A DNA stretch of 64,000 bases from AC-51 sp963749895 (GCA_963749895.1 CAVVOG010000003.1:744001-808000), one strand, 5' to 3'; positions 51,873 to 60,113 are shown, counted from the stretch's first letter. Notes: generated by a model not told the origin, from the letters alone. Numbers and translations: made by a program.

Positions 51873-53035
51873 CGGTGGGGTTCCCCCGGATGCACAAGGA
51901 GCCGGGGGAGCATCGGGACTTCCTGCCCGACCTCGTTGCGTCGGTCGCGCGCACCGGCACGCGCGTGATCGTCGAGGAGGCGATCGGGTCGGGCATGGGT
52001 CTGTCCGACGGCGACTACGTGTCGCGCTCGGAACTGATCCGCACCGGGTCCAACGCCGAGGCGTTCGCGCAGGACGTCGTGGTGACCCTCCGCTGCCCGG
52101 AGACGGAGGAGTTCGACAAGGTCCACCCCGGTGCGACCCTGGTCTCGATGCTCCACTACTCGACGAGACCCGCCAGGGTCGAGGCGCTGCTCGAGCGTGG
52201 CATCGAGGCGATCTCCCTGGACGGGATCGTCGACGACGCGGGACGCCGCCTGGTGGTGAACGCGAAGGGCGTGGCGTGGAACGGGCTCGAGGCGGCGTTC
52301 GATCTCCTCGAAGCGACCTGGCCGCCGCTGAAGTCTGCCGCACGGGGACCGGTCCAGGTCCTCGTCGTAGGGATCGGGACGATCGGGCGACACGCGGTCG
52401 AGGCGGCCTCGAAGTTCGGGAGCGACGACCGTTGCCGTGCGTTCATGGCCGCGGATCTGCCCGGCGTCGTCGTCCGGGCCGTCGGCCGGACGATCACCGA
52501 CGACGAGGCCACGATGCGCGACCTGTTCGCGACGACGGACGTGCTCGTCGACGCGAGCCAGCGCGACGACCCCTCGAGGCCGCTCGTGCCGAACCGGTGG
52601 CTGGCCGCCCTCCCGAGTCACGCCGTGATCTGCGACCTCGTCGTCGATCCCTACCTGATCGAAACCGACCCTCCCACGGTGCGGAGCATCGAGGGCATAC
52701 CGCGCGGCGACCTGGATCGCTACATGTTCGCCCCCGACCACCCGGCATGGAGCGACACGATCCCACCGGGGGTCCCCACGGAACATCGGCGCCACGTCGT
52801 CACGTGCTACTCGTGGCCTGGGGTGCGACCGCTCGAGTGCATGGAGCTGTACGGCGCCCAGCTCGGGCCGCTCCTCGAGGTGCTGTTGGAACGCGGCGGG
52901 GCCACCGGGCTCCGCGCCGATGGTCCGTACCAGGAGCGGGCGCTGCATCGGGCCTGGCTTCCCGTATGGCTCGGGGAGGGGCTTGCGTCTCGCCACGGGG
53001 GCCGGGGTTCCCTGGTGGCGATCGAGCCGTCGTAA
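51848..53035 (+). CDS. Alanine dehydrogenase/PNT-like protein, copy 2
   Basis: A 395-residue paralogue of the preceding gene, collinear throughout (GEHRDFLPDL versus GERRDFLPRL; TLVSMLHYSTRP versus VLVSMLHYATRP; CYSWPGVRPLECMELYG versus CDAWPGVRPRDSMERYG). The Rossmann motif is VVGIGTIGRHAVEA near residue 178. It has a longer C-terminus. ATG 51848 overlaps the upstream stop by 25 nt; no good ribosome site is seen, so coupling is likely. The pair may form a heteromer or act on related substrates. Confidence 0.75.
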   Translation: MDDSAHGLTVGFPRMHKEPGEHRDFLPDLVASVARTGTRVIVEEAIGSGMGLSDGDYVSRSELIRTGSNAEAFAQDVVVTLRCPETEEFDKVHPGATLVSMLHYSTRPARVEALLERGIEAISLDGIVDDAGRRLVVNAKGVAWNGLEAAFDLLEATWPPLKSAARGPVQVLVVGIGTIGRHAVEAASKFGSDDRCRAFMAADLPGVVVRAVGRTITDDEATMRDLFATTDVLVDASQRDDPSRPLVPNRWLAALPSHAVICDLVVDPYLIETDPPTVRSIEGIPRGDLDRYMFAPDHPAWSDTIPPGVPTEHRRHVVTCYSWPGVRPLECMELYGAQLGPLLEVLLERGGATGLRADGPYQERALHRAWLPVWLGEGLASRHGGRGSLVAIEPS

Positions 53036-53038
53036 GAT
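53033..53038 (+). promoter_or_regulatory. -10 box of ABC-F transcript
   Basis: TAAGAT overlaps the TAA stop of the preceding gene. It ends 6 nt before a GTG-AGA-TAG triplet series at 53045, and gives a leader of about 125 nt before the ABC-F start. Confidence 0.5.
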
Positions 53039-53114
53039 GCGCGGGTGAGATAGCGACCGCCCTCGTTCCCGCCGGCGGCGATCACGGCCGGCCGGTCACG
53101 CCCGAGGAGGTTCC

Positions 53115-53174
53115 GTGCTCGTCCATCTCGCACCCCGCTCCGTTCGATCGCGACCGAGGATACGCACGCCATGA
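53115..53174 (+). CDS. Leader ORF coupled to the ABC-F gene, 19 residues, Arg-rich
   Basis: A short frame too small for routine prediction. GTG 53115 follows a GAGGAGG site (53104-53110), and the stop TGA overlaps the ATG of the ABC-F gene (ATGA). It encodes a 19-residue peptide with five Arg, the C-terminal half reading RSRPRIRTP. The ABC-F start itself has only a weak ribosome site, so expression probably depends on translation of this leader. Leader peptides that sense ribosome stalling are known upstream of several antibiotic-resistance ABC-F genes; here that role is inferred. Confidence 0.5.
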   Translation: MLVHLAPRSVRSRPRIRTP

Positions 53175-54769
53175 GCACGCTCGAAGCACGAGACGTCAGC
53201 GTCGAGATCGGCGGCAAGCTCGTCGTCGAGGCGCTGAGCCTCAGCCTGCGTGCCGGGGACAAGGTGGGCGTCGTCGGTCGCAACGGGGCGGGGAAGACCA
53301 GCACGCTGAAGGTGCTTGCCGGTGAGGAGCCGCCCGCGTCCGGGACGGTGATCCGTCGTGGCGATGTCGGGTACCTGCGTCAGGATCCTCGTCAACACCG
53401 AGCCGATGACTGGGACACGGGTCTCGAGCACATCTTGTCCGCCCGAGGATTGGTGGACCTGTCCCGCAGGCTCGAGAAGGCGAGGATCGCCCTCGAGGAG
53501 TCGCACGACGACCGCAACGTGAGGCGGTTCGCGCGGTTGGAGGAGCGCTACCGAGCCGATGGCGGCTACCAGGCCGAGTCCGAGGCCAGGACGATCGCGG
53601 CCGGACTCGGCCTCCCGCAGGACCGACTGGGACTGGCCGTCGGGGCGCTCTCGGGGGGCGAGCGTCGACGCCTCGAGCTCTCACGGATCCTGTTCGGTGG
53701 CTCCGACCTGCTCCTGCTCGACGAGCCGACGAACCACCTGGACGTCGATGCGAAGACCTGGCTGATGCGGTTCCTCGCTTCGTACAAGGGCGCGCTGATC
53801 GTCGTGAGCCACGACCTCAAGCTCTTGGACGGTTCGATCACGAGGATCCTGCACCTGGACCTGGACGGCGTCGTGGAGTACCGGGGGACCTACACCCAGT
53901 ACCGTTCGGCGCGCGCGAAGGATGAGGAGCGTCTCACGAAGCTCGCCCAGCGCCAGCAGCAGGAGATCAGCCGCCTGAAGACCCTCGCCGACGCGATGCG
54001 CGGGTCGACCGCGAAGCGCGCACGCAAGGCGAAGACGCTCGACACCCGCGTGGGGAAGTTGGAGGCGCGCAAGGTCGAAGCCCCAACCCGCGAGCGCACG
54101 GTGCGGTTCCGGTTCCCGCCGCCCCCGCACTGCGGGCGAACCGTCCTGGTGGTCGATGGGCTCACGAAGTCCTACGGGGCGAACGACCCCGTGTTCCGCG
54201 ATGTCCGCTTCGATCTGGGACGGGCCGAGCGGCTGCTGATCTTGGGTCTGAACGGGGCAGGGAAGACGAGCCTGCTGCGGATCCTGACGGGTCAAACCGA
54301 GCCGGACGCGGGGGCCTTCAGCTTCGGCCATGGTGTCGAGGTCGGGTACTACGCACAGGAGCATGAGGGCCTCCGCGACGGCGTCGAGGTCTTGACCCAC
54401 ATGCGGGAGTCATCACCCGCCGACGATCAGACCCTCCGTGGCCTCCTGGGGATGTTCGACCTCCATGGCGACGTCGCGTTCCAGGATGCCGGCACCCTGT
54501 CCGGAGGCGAGAAGACGAAGCTGGCGCTGGCGCAGCTCGTCGCGGGACGGAAGAACCTGCTCCTCCTGGACGAGCCGACGAACAACCTCGATCCGCCCTC
54601 GCGCACGGCGATCGCCGACGCCCTGCAGGGATGGCCAGGTGCCATGGTGCTCGTCAGTCACGATCCCGAGTTCGTGGAGACGCTTGCCCCCGAACGCGTC
54701 CTGATCATGCCGGAGGGCGAGCTCGGCTTCTGGACCGATGACCTTCGTGACCTGATCGAGCTCGCGTAG
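53171..54769 (+). CDS. ABC-F family ribosome-associated ATPase
   Basis: A 532-residue soluble protein with two ABC modules and no membrane domain. First: Walker A GRNGAGKTS, signature LSGGERRR, Walker B LLLLDEPTNHLDV. Between them lies the charged linker (about residues 250-310: KLAQRQQQEISRLKTLADAM, AKRARKAKTL). Second: Walker A GLNGAGKTS, signature LSGGEKTK, Walker B LLLLDEPTNNLD. ABC-F proteins bind the ribosomal E site and either aid translation (EttA, Uup) or protect against antibiotics. The coupled leader ORF favours a regulated, possibly protective, role. Confidence 0.92.
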   Translation: MSTLEARDVSVEIGGKLVVEALSLSLRAGDKVGVVGRNGAGKTSTLKVLAGEEPPASGTVIRRGDVGYLRQDPRQHRADDWDTGLEHILSARGLVDLSRRLEKARIALEESHDDRNVRRFARLEERYRADGGYQAESEARTIAAGLGLPQDRLGLAVGALSGGERRRLELSRILFGGSDLLLLDEPTNHLDVDAKTWLMRFLASYKGALIVVSHDLKLLDGSITRILHLDLDGVVEYRGTYTQYRSARAKDEERLTKLAQRQQQEISRLKTLADAMRGSTAKRARKAKTLDTRVGKLEARKVEAPTRERTVRFRFPPPPHCGRTVLVVDGLTKSYGANDPVFRDVRFDLGRAERLLILGLNGAGKTSLLRILTGQTEPDAGAFSFGHGVEVGYYAQEHEGLRDGVEVLTHMRESSPADDQTLRGLLGMFDLHGDVAFQDAGTLSGGEKTKLALAQLVAGRKNLLLLDEPTNNLDPPSRTAIADALQGWPGAMVLVSHDPEFVETLAPERVLIMPEGELGFWTDDLRDLIELA

Positions 54770-54790
54770 CGGGTCGCGACGCGCGGCGGC

Positions 54791-54796
54791 TATCCT
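54791..54796 (+). promoter_or_regulatory. -10 box of YtcJ-like amidohydrolase gene
   Basis: TATCCT in the ABC-F/amidohydrolase gap, predicting a leader of about 50 nt with an AGGAGG site before GTG 54852. Confidence 0.5.
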
Positions 54797-54851
54797 CGGG
54801 CCGTCCGCATGCCGGGCCCGAGGCGGCCCCGATCGCAGGAGGAGCCAGGAC

Positions 54852-56522
54852 GTGAGCACGAACGGATCGGCCGACCGCATCTTCGTGAACGGCGCCGTCT
54901 ACACCGTGGACGCCGCGCGGGCGTGGGCAGAGGCGATCGCGGTGAAAGGTGGTCGGATCGTCGCGGTCGGGGGCGACGCCGACGTCGCCGATCTTCGGGG
55001 ATCCGGCACCGAGGTGATCGACCTCGCAGGGCGGATGCTCCTGCCCGGGTTCCAGGACGCTCACGTGCATCCCGTGAGCGGCGGGATCGACATGCTCCAG
55101 TGCGACCTCCACGATCTGGGGACCAAGGAGGAGTACCTGGGGGCGATCCGGGCGTATGCCGACGACAACCCCGACGAGCCGTGGGTCTTGGGCGGGGGGT
55201 GGTCGCAGGACGTCTTCCCGCGCGGCTGCCCGTCGAAGGACGACCTGGACGCGATCGTCCCCGATCGCCCCGTGTACCTACCGAACCGCGATGGCCACAG
55301 CATCTGGGTGAACTCGAAAGCCCTCGAGCTCGGGGGTGTAACCGCGGAGACGCCCGACCCGGGAGATGGTCGGATCGAGCGGCTCGACGACGGATCGCCG
55401 CAAGGGACGCTCCACGAAGGCGCCGGCGATCTCGTCGGCCGTCTCGTCCCCGACCTGACCCCCGAGCTCGTGTACGAGGGCCTCCTCAAGGGTCAGGCGT
55501 ACCTGCACTCGCTCGGCGTGACCTCCTGGCAGGACGCGATCGTCGACGTGGCCGGGTCGTTCGCCAACTACGAGGCGTACATGACGGCCGTGGAGCGGGG
55601 CACCCTCACCGGTCGCGTGATCGGCGCCCTGTGGTGGGACCGGTCGAAGGGGCTCGAGCAGATCGACGACCTGGTCGGTCTGCGGGAGCGGAGCCCGTCG
55701 GGACGGTTCGCGGCGACCAGCGTGAAGATCATGCAGGACGGTGTCTGTGAGAACTTCACGGCCGCCGTCATAGACCCCTACCTCGACGCTCACGGACACC
55801 CCTCGGACAACCGCGGCATCTCCTTCGTGGATCCCGAGCTGCTGAAGGAAGCGGTCACGCGCCTGGATGCCTTGGGCTTCCAGGTCCACTTCCACGCGCT
55901 CGCCGAGCGAGCCGTCCGCGAGGCGCTCGACGCGATCGAGGCGGCCAGGGTCGCGAACGGTTGGACGGACGGCCGCCACCACCTGGCCCACATCCAGGTC
56001 GTGCACCCCGACGACGTTCCGCGATTCCGCACGCTCGGCGCGGTAGCCAACGCGCAGCCTCTGTGGGCCGCCCACGAGGCCCAGATGGACGAGCTCACGA
56101 TCCCGTTCCTCGGCGAACCCCGCTGGACCTGGCAGTACCCGTTCGCGAGCCTGGTTCGCGCCGGTGCGGTCCTTGCGATGGGCAGCGACTGGTCGGTGTC
56201 GTCCCCCGATCCCTTGCAGGAGATGCACGTGGCGGTGAACCGACAGATGCCGTCAGACTACCCGTACCGCGTCGAGAGCCACGATGTCTTCCTCCCCGAC
56301 GAGCGGATCGACCTGCCCACGGCGCTGGCCGCGTTCACGATGGGGTCGGCCTACGTGAACCACCTGGACGACGAGACGGGTTCGATCGAGGTCGGCAAGC
56401 AAGCCGACGTCGTGGTCGTGGACCGGAACCTGTTCGCGCACCCGGCCGACGAGATCGCATCGGCCACGTGCGAGATGGCGTTCGTCGCGGGGGAGCTGGT
56501 CTACGCCGCAGGCGACGCGTAA
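54852..56522 (+). CDS. YtcJ/NfdA-like amidohydrolase
   Basis: A 556-residue metal-dependent hydrolase of the amidohydrolase-3 type. Metal ligands: His pair in DAHVHP near residue 75, His in HFHALAERAV, His in HLAHIQVVHP and Asp in MGSDWSVSSPDP. N-terminal beta-sandwich strands (IFVNGAVYTVD) and the closing C-terminal strand (IEVGKQADVVVVDRN) are complete. Family members hydrolyse N-substituted formamides or related amides; the substrate here is unknown. GTG 54852 follows CAGGAGGAGCC. Confidence 0.92.
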   Translation: MSTNGSADRIFVNGAVYTVDAARAWAEAIAVKGGRIVAVGGDADVADLRGSGTEVIDLAGRMLLPGFQDAHVHPVSGGIDMLQCDLHDLGTKEEYLGAIRAYADDNPDEPWVLGGGWSQDVFPRGCPSKDDLDAIVPDRPVYLPNRDGHSIWVNSKALELGGVTAETPDPGDGRIERLDDGSPQGTLHEGAGDLVGRLVPDLTPELVYEGLLKGQAYLHSLGVTSWQDAIVDVAGSFANYEAYMTAVERGTLTGRVIGALWWDRSKGLEQIDDLVGLRERSPSGRFAATSVKIMQDGVCENFTAAVIDPYLDAHGHPSDNRGISFVDPELLKEAVTRLDALGFQVHFHALAERAVREALDAIEAARVANGWTDGRHHLAHIQVVHPDDVPRFRTLGAVANAQPLWAAHEAQMDELTIPFLGEPRWTWQYPFASLVRAGAVLAMGSDWSVSSPDPLQEMHVAVNRQMPSDYPYRVESHDVFLPDERIDLPTALAAFTMGSAYVNHLDDETGSIEVGKQADVVVVDRNLFAHPADEIASATCEMAFVAGELVYAAGDA

Positions 56523-56528
56523 GGGGGA

Positions 56529-56792
56529 TCAGGGGGCTCCCCGCGAGCTCGCCCACTGGCGGACGTTCTCGACGTGGGCTCGGGCCTCCTCGCCGTGCGC
56601 GCACGTGACCGGGTCCTCACAGGGTGGGTTGCCCTCCATCGTGAAGAAGTTGAAACGGCAATCGGGGCAGAACACGTCCAGTTCTTCCGGAAGGTACGGG
56701 CAGTCACCGTACGCGCAGCTGCGCTGTCCCTCGCCGGTGACGATGTCGAACCCGCACCCGGGGCACTTGTCGAAGCCTTCCCATCGCGCCAT
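56529..56792 (-). CDS. Small protein with duplicated four-cysteine zinc module
   Basis: An 87-residue protein with two copies of one module: C-P-x-C-x-F-x3-T-x-E-G-x3-C-x4/5-C at Cys10/13/26/31 and Cys42/45/58/64. Each could bind one zinc. A helical tail follows (EEARAHVENVRQWA). ATG 56792 has GAGGAGG 6 nt upstream; the longer frame lacks this. Family not recognised. A TAGGGT box lies at 56838-56843. It is tail-to-tail with the amidohydrolase gene, 6 bp apart. Confidence 0.75.
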   Translation of the reverse strand: MARWEGFDKCPGCGFDIVTGEGQRSCAYGDCPYLPEELDVFCPDCRFNFFTMEGNPPCEDPVTCAHGEEARAHVENVRQWASSRGAP

Positions 56793-56837
56793 CGCTCGCC
56801 TCCTCGTTCCCCCAGGATGGGCACGCATGGGGTGCGC

Positions 56838-56843
56838 ACCCTA
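56838..56843 (-). promoter_or_regulatory. -10 box of zinc-module protein gene
   Basis: Minus strand TAGGGT, leader about 40 nt. Confidence 0.4.
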
Positions 56844-56920
56844 GGTTCGAAGGTCCCCCTGGGTCGGGGCCGGACGCCGGACAGGTGAACCGGGACGGGA
56901 ACCACAGCGAAGCAAGGTCG

Positions 56921-56926
56921 TATCCT
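56921..56926 (+). promoter_or_regulatory. -10 box of HtrA-like gene
   Basis: TATCCT, leader about 20 nt with CCGGAGG before ATG 56953. Divergent from the zinc-module gene promoter. Confidence 0.5.
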
Positions 56927-56952
56927 GACGATCAGCCGGAGGTCCCTCTTCC

Positions 56953-58053
56953 ATGCGCAGAACGATCCTGCTCGCCGTCGTGCTCGCGGTCACCGCCACC
57001 GCGTGCTCGGTGCAACTCACCGACGACGCCGCGGCTCCGGCCGCGCCCCTGACCCAGGGCGGCACGCTCGCCCCGGGCGACGTGGAAGGCGTCGTCGCCG
57101 CGGTCCTGCCGGCCGTGGTGAACGTCACGACCGATGTCTTCCAGATCGACCAGCTCGGCAACGCACAGCAGGGACAGGGGGTGGGGACCGGGTTCATCGT
57201 GCGGCAAGACGGCGTGATCGTCACGAACTGTCACGTCGTCGAGGGTGGCTCGCAGATCTCCGTGTTCACCTCCGAGGACGAGCCCACGCGGTACGACGCA
57301 CGGCTGATCGGGGGAGACTGCCTGAACGACCTCGCGGTACTGAAGGTCGACGCGACCGGCCTCCCGACCGTCGCGCTTGGGGGTTCCAGCGACCTGCAGC
57401 TCGGCCAGCCGGTCGTCGCGCTCGGGTACGCGCTCGCGCTCGAGGGAGGCCCGACGGTGACGACCGGTATCGTCTCGGCCCTGGGCCGTTCGATCCAGGC
57501 GCAGGACCCCAACTGCGAGGTCTGCGAGAACGGGATACGGACCTATCCGGACACGATCCAGACCGATGCCGCGATCAACCACGGCAACTCCGGCGGCCCC
57601 CTCGTCGACATGGCGGGGCGTGTGATCGGGATCAACTCCGCCGGCAACGACGGGGCGGAGAACATCGGCTTCGCGATCCCGATCGACAGCGCGAAGGACG
57701 TGATCGAGCAGGCGATGACCGACCCGCTCGCCCCGACGCCCTATCTGGGGGTGTCGACGACCCCGGTGACGTCGGACATGGCCTTCCAGTTCGACATCGA
57801 GGTCGACGAAGGCGCTTACGTGCTGGCGACCACGAACGACGGCCCCGCGCAGAAGGCTGGGATCGCCGAAGGTGATGTGATCGTCGGGATCGACGGAGAG
57901 GCGGTCGTGTCGTCGGAGGACCTGGGACGGGTGCTCGATGCCCTCGAGCCCGGGCAGGAGGTCTCGGTCGAGCTCGTGGGGTCCGACGGCGAGCGCCGGA
58001 GCGTGGACGTGGAGCTGGGCACCCGGCCGCTGCCGACGGGGCAGATCCCCTAG
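56953..58053 (+). CDS. HtrA/DegP-type trypsin-like protease lipoprotein with PDZ domain
   Basis: A 366-residue extracytoplasmic protease. Lipobox TATAC (Cys18) anchors it to the membrane instead of the usual transmembrane helix. The protease domain has the full triad: His94 (TNCHVV), Asp127 (LNDLAVL) and Ser about 212 (GNSGGP). One PDZ domain follows at about residues 258-345 (YLGVSTTPV, GDVIVGIDGEAV). Cysteines next to the His and before the Asp could form a disulfide. Likely role: envelope protein quality control. Confidence 0.93.
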   Translation: MRRTILLAVVLAVTATACSVQLTDDAAAPAAPLTQGGTLAPGDVEGVVAAVLPAVVNVTTDVFQIDQLGNAQQGQGVGTGFIVRQDGVIVTNCHVVEGGSQISVFTSEDEPTRYDARLIGGDCLNDLAVLKVDATGLPTVALGGSSDLQLGQPVVALGYALALEGGPTVTTGIVSALGRSIQAQDPNCEVCENGIRTYPDTIQTDAAINHGNSGGPLVDMAGRVIGINSAGNDGAENIGFAIPIDSAKDVIEQAMTDPLAPTPYLGVSTTPVTSDMAFQFDIEVDEGAYVLATTNDGPAQKAGIAEGDVIVGIDGEAVVSSEDLGRVLDALEPGQEVSVELVGSDGERRSVDVELGTRPLPTGQIP

Positions 58054-58084
58054 GGGTTCATGCGAACGCCGCACGGGGGTGCGC

Positions 58085-58090
58085 TAGCCT
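58085..58090 (+). promoter_or_regulatory. -10 box of ttuB-ttuA-trmI operon (leaderless)
   Basis: TAGCCT, then 7 nt, then ATG 58098. Confidence 0.6.
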
Positions 58091-58097
58091 GAGCCCG

Positions 58098-58301
58098 ATG
58101 AGGGTGAGGCTGAGGAACCCCGATCGCGAGATCGAGATCACGGGCGAGCGGGTCCTGCGCGAGGTGCTGCGGGAGCTCGAGATCGCCCCGGACACGGTGC
58201 TCGTGATCCGTGACGGCGAGCTGATCACCCGTGAGACCCGCGTCGGCGACGGCGACGTCATCGAGATCCGCCCCGTCATCTCCGGGGGGTCGACGCCATG
58301 A
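58098..58301 (+). CDS. ttuB: TtuB-like ubiquitin-fold sulfur carrier with C-terminal extension
   Basis: A 67-residue beta-grasp protein resembling Thermus TtuB: N-terminal strand MRVRLRNPDREIEI, LREVLRELEIAPDTVLVIRDGELIT and the C-terminal VIEIRPVISGG. It would carry sulfur as a C-terminal thiocarboxylate for tRNA 2-thiolation. Unusually, the terminal Gly-Gly is followed by Ser-Thr-Pro before the stop, so a protease would have to expose the diglycine before activation. The stop overlaps the ttuA ATG (ATGA). The E1-like activating enzyme is not in the window. Confidence 0.85.
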   Translation: MRVRLRNPDREIEITGERVLREVLRELEIAPDTVLVIRDGELITRETRVGDGDVIEIRPVISGGSTP

Positions 58302-59287
58302 AGTGCAAGCGGTGCAAGGCCCCTGCGGTGATCGAGGTGCGTCGGCACAACGCGGCGTACTGCAAGGGATGCTTCGTGACGGTGTTCCGAAACCAGGTCG
58401 AGCGCGCGATCACGGACCGGAAGATGATCGACCCCGACGACCGGGTCCTGGTGGCGGTGTCCGGCGGCAAGGACTCCCTGGCACTGTGGGAGGTCCTCCT
58501 GGGGATGGGATACCGAGCGGACGGGCTCTACCTAGGGCTCGGTATCGGCGACTACAGCGACCGTTCGGCGGCCCTCACCCGGGGATTCGCCGAGGAGCGC
58601 GACGCCCGCCTGATCACCGTGGACCTCACCGAGCGGTACGGGTTCGACATCCCGACGGCGGGGCGTCGCGGGGGCCGCTCGACCTGCGCGGTCTGCGGTC
58701 TGTCGAAGCGGTACGTGTTCAACGCCGCGGCGCTCGAGGGCGGCTACGACGTGATCGCCACCGGCCACAACCTCGACGACGAAGCCGCCACGTTGCTGGG
58801 GAACACCTTGCGCTGGAACACCGAGTACATCGCCCGGCAATCGCCGGTCCTGCCGGCGAGGGACGGGATGGTGAAGAAGGTGAAGCCGCTCCACCGGCTC
58901 TCGGAGCTCGAGACCGCTGCGTACGCGTTCCTCCGCGGCATCGACTACGTGGTCGAGGAGTGCCCGCTCGTGGAAGGGAACACCCAGCTCCGCTACAAGG
59001 AGGCGATGAACGCGATCGAGGCACGTTCGCCTGGGACCAAGGCGCAGTTCTTCCTGGGATACCTGGAGCGTGGGCTGCCGCTGTTCCGCGCGGAGGACAC
59101 GGCCACGGTCGGGACGTGCGCCCGTTGCGGTCAGGCAACGACGAGCACCTTCTGCGCGTTCTGCCGGGCACGAGCGCAGATCCTGGGTGAGCGCCTCGAA
59201 CCGCCGGCCGACCGCCAGGTGGTCGAGGAGTCGGCCGAGGAGGTCCTGCCGGTGGAGATGTACGGCGTGGCCGCGGAGGCCGGATGA
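58298..59287 (+). CDS. ttuA: TtuA-like tRNA 2-thiolation enzyme
   Basis: A 329-residue PP-loop ATPase. The N-terminal zinc finger is CKRC...CKGC, the ATP pyrophosphatase motif VSGGKDS, the iron-sulfur cysteines are the pair in TCAVCGLSKR and one in EECPLVEGN, and a C-terminal zinc finger (CARCG...CAFC) follows. This layout matches TtuA, which makes 2-thioribothymidine at tRNA position 54 using TtuB sulfur. It is coupled to ttuB upstream and trmI downstream by 4-bp overlaps. Confidence 0.88.
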   Translation: MKCKRCKAPAVIEVRRHNAAYCKGCFVTVFRNQVERAITDRKMIDPDDRVLVAVSGGKDSLALWEVLLGMGYRADGLYLGLGIGDYSDRSAALTRGFAEERDARLITVDLTERYGFDIPTAGRRGGRSTCAVCGLSKRYVFNAAALEGGYDVIATGHNLDDEAATLLGNTLRWNTEYIARQSPVLPARDGMVKKVKPLHRLSELETAAYAFLRGIDYVVEECPLVEGNTQLRYKEAMNAIEARSPGTKAQFFLGYLERGLPLFRAEDTATVGTCARCGQATTSTFCAFCRARAQILGERLEPPADRQVVEESAEEVLPVEMYGVAAEAG

Positions 59288-60063
59288 GGGGCTTCGAGCC
59301 CGACGAGCGGGTACTCCTCGTCGATCAGCGCGGTCGTCAGTACCTCTTCCGACTGCAGGAGGGAGGCTCGTACCACACCCATTCGGGTGCGCTGCCGCAC
59401 GACGCGCTGATCGGTGCCCCCGAGGGGACTCGCGTCGAGACGGTGAACGGGATGGTGCTGACCGCCTTCCGCCCGCGCTTCGCGGACTACGCGCTCAAGA
59501 TGAAGCGAGGCGCGCAGGTCGTGTACCCGAAGGACCTGGGCCCGATCCTCATGTACGCGGATGTGTTCCCGGGGGCGCGCGTCGTCGAGGCGGGGACCGG
59601 GTCTGGCGCGCTCACGATGGCCCTGTGCCGGGCGGTCGGCGCCGAAGGGCGGGTGGTCTCCTACGACACCCGTCCGGAACACCGCGATCAGGCCGTGAAG
59701 AACATCGAGGGCTTCTTCGGGGCGCTGCCCGCGAACCTGGAGCTGCGTGAGGGCGACGTTGCCGGGATGGACGACACCGAGCGGTTCGACCGGTGCGTGT
59801 TGGACCTCCCCGAACCGTGGGCACCGTTGGAGGTCCTTGGACGGGTGCTCGAACCAGGTGGGGTCGTGTGCACCTACCTTCCCACGACGATCCAGGTCCA
59901 GGAGCTGGTCCTCGCCCTGGCGGCGCACGACTTCCTCCACCTCGAGACGTTCGAGGTCCTGCGCCGCGGCTGGCACGTGACAGAGCGCAGCGTCCGGCCC
60001 GACCACAGGATGGTGGGGCACACGGGCTTCCTGTCGGTGGCCCGACGCCTCGCCCCTCGCTGA
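59284..60063 (+). CDS. trmI: tRNA (adenine-58-N1)-methyltransferase
   Basis: A 259-residue SAM-dependent enzyme. The N-terminal small domain ends in YALKMKRGAQVVYPKDLGPI; the Rossmann SAM motif is VVEAGTGSGALTMAL near residues 100-114; the catalytic LDLPEPWAPLE and substrate motif GFLSVARR follow. It forms m1A58 in the tRNA T-loop, next to the TtuA target. TrmI commonly precedes mpa in actinobacteria. ATGA overlap with ttuA. Confidence 0.94.
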   Translation: MRGFEPDERVLLVDQRGRQYLFRLQEGGSYHTHSGALPHDALIGAPEGTRVETVNGMVLTAFRPRFADYALKMKRGAQVVYPKDLGPILMYADVFPGARVVEAGTGSGALTMALCRAVGAEGRVVSYDTRPEHRDQAVKNIEGFFGALPANLELREGDVAGMDDTERFDRCVLDLPEPWAPLEVLGRVLEPGGVVCTYLPTTIQVQELVLALAAHDFLHLETFEVLRRGWHVTERSVRPDHRMVGHTGFLSVARRLAPR

Positions 60064-60113
60064 CCCGGGGTCGGTCCGCGTCGCACGGGTTCCCGATCAT
60101 CCGGGAAAAGTCC

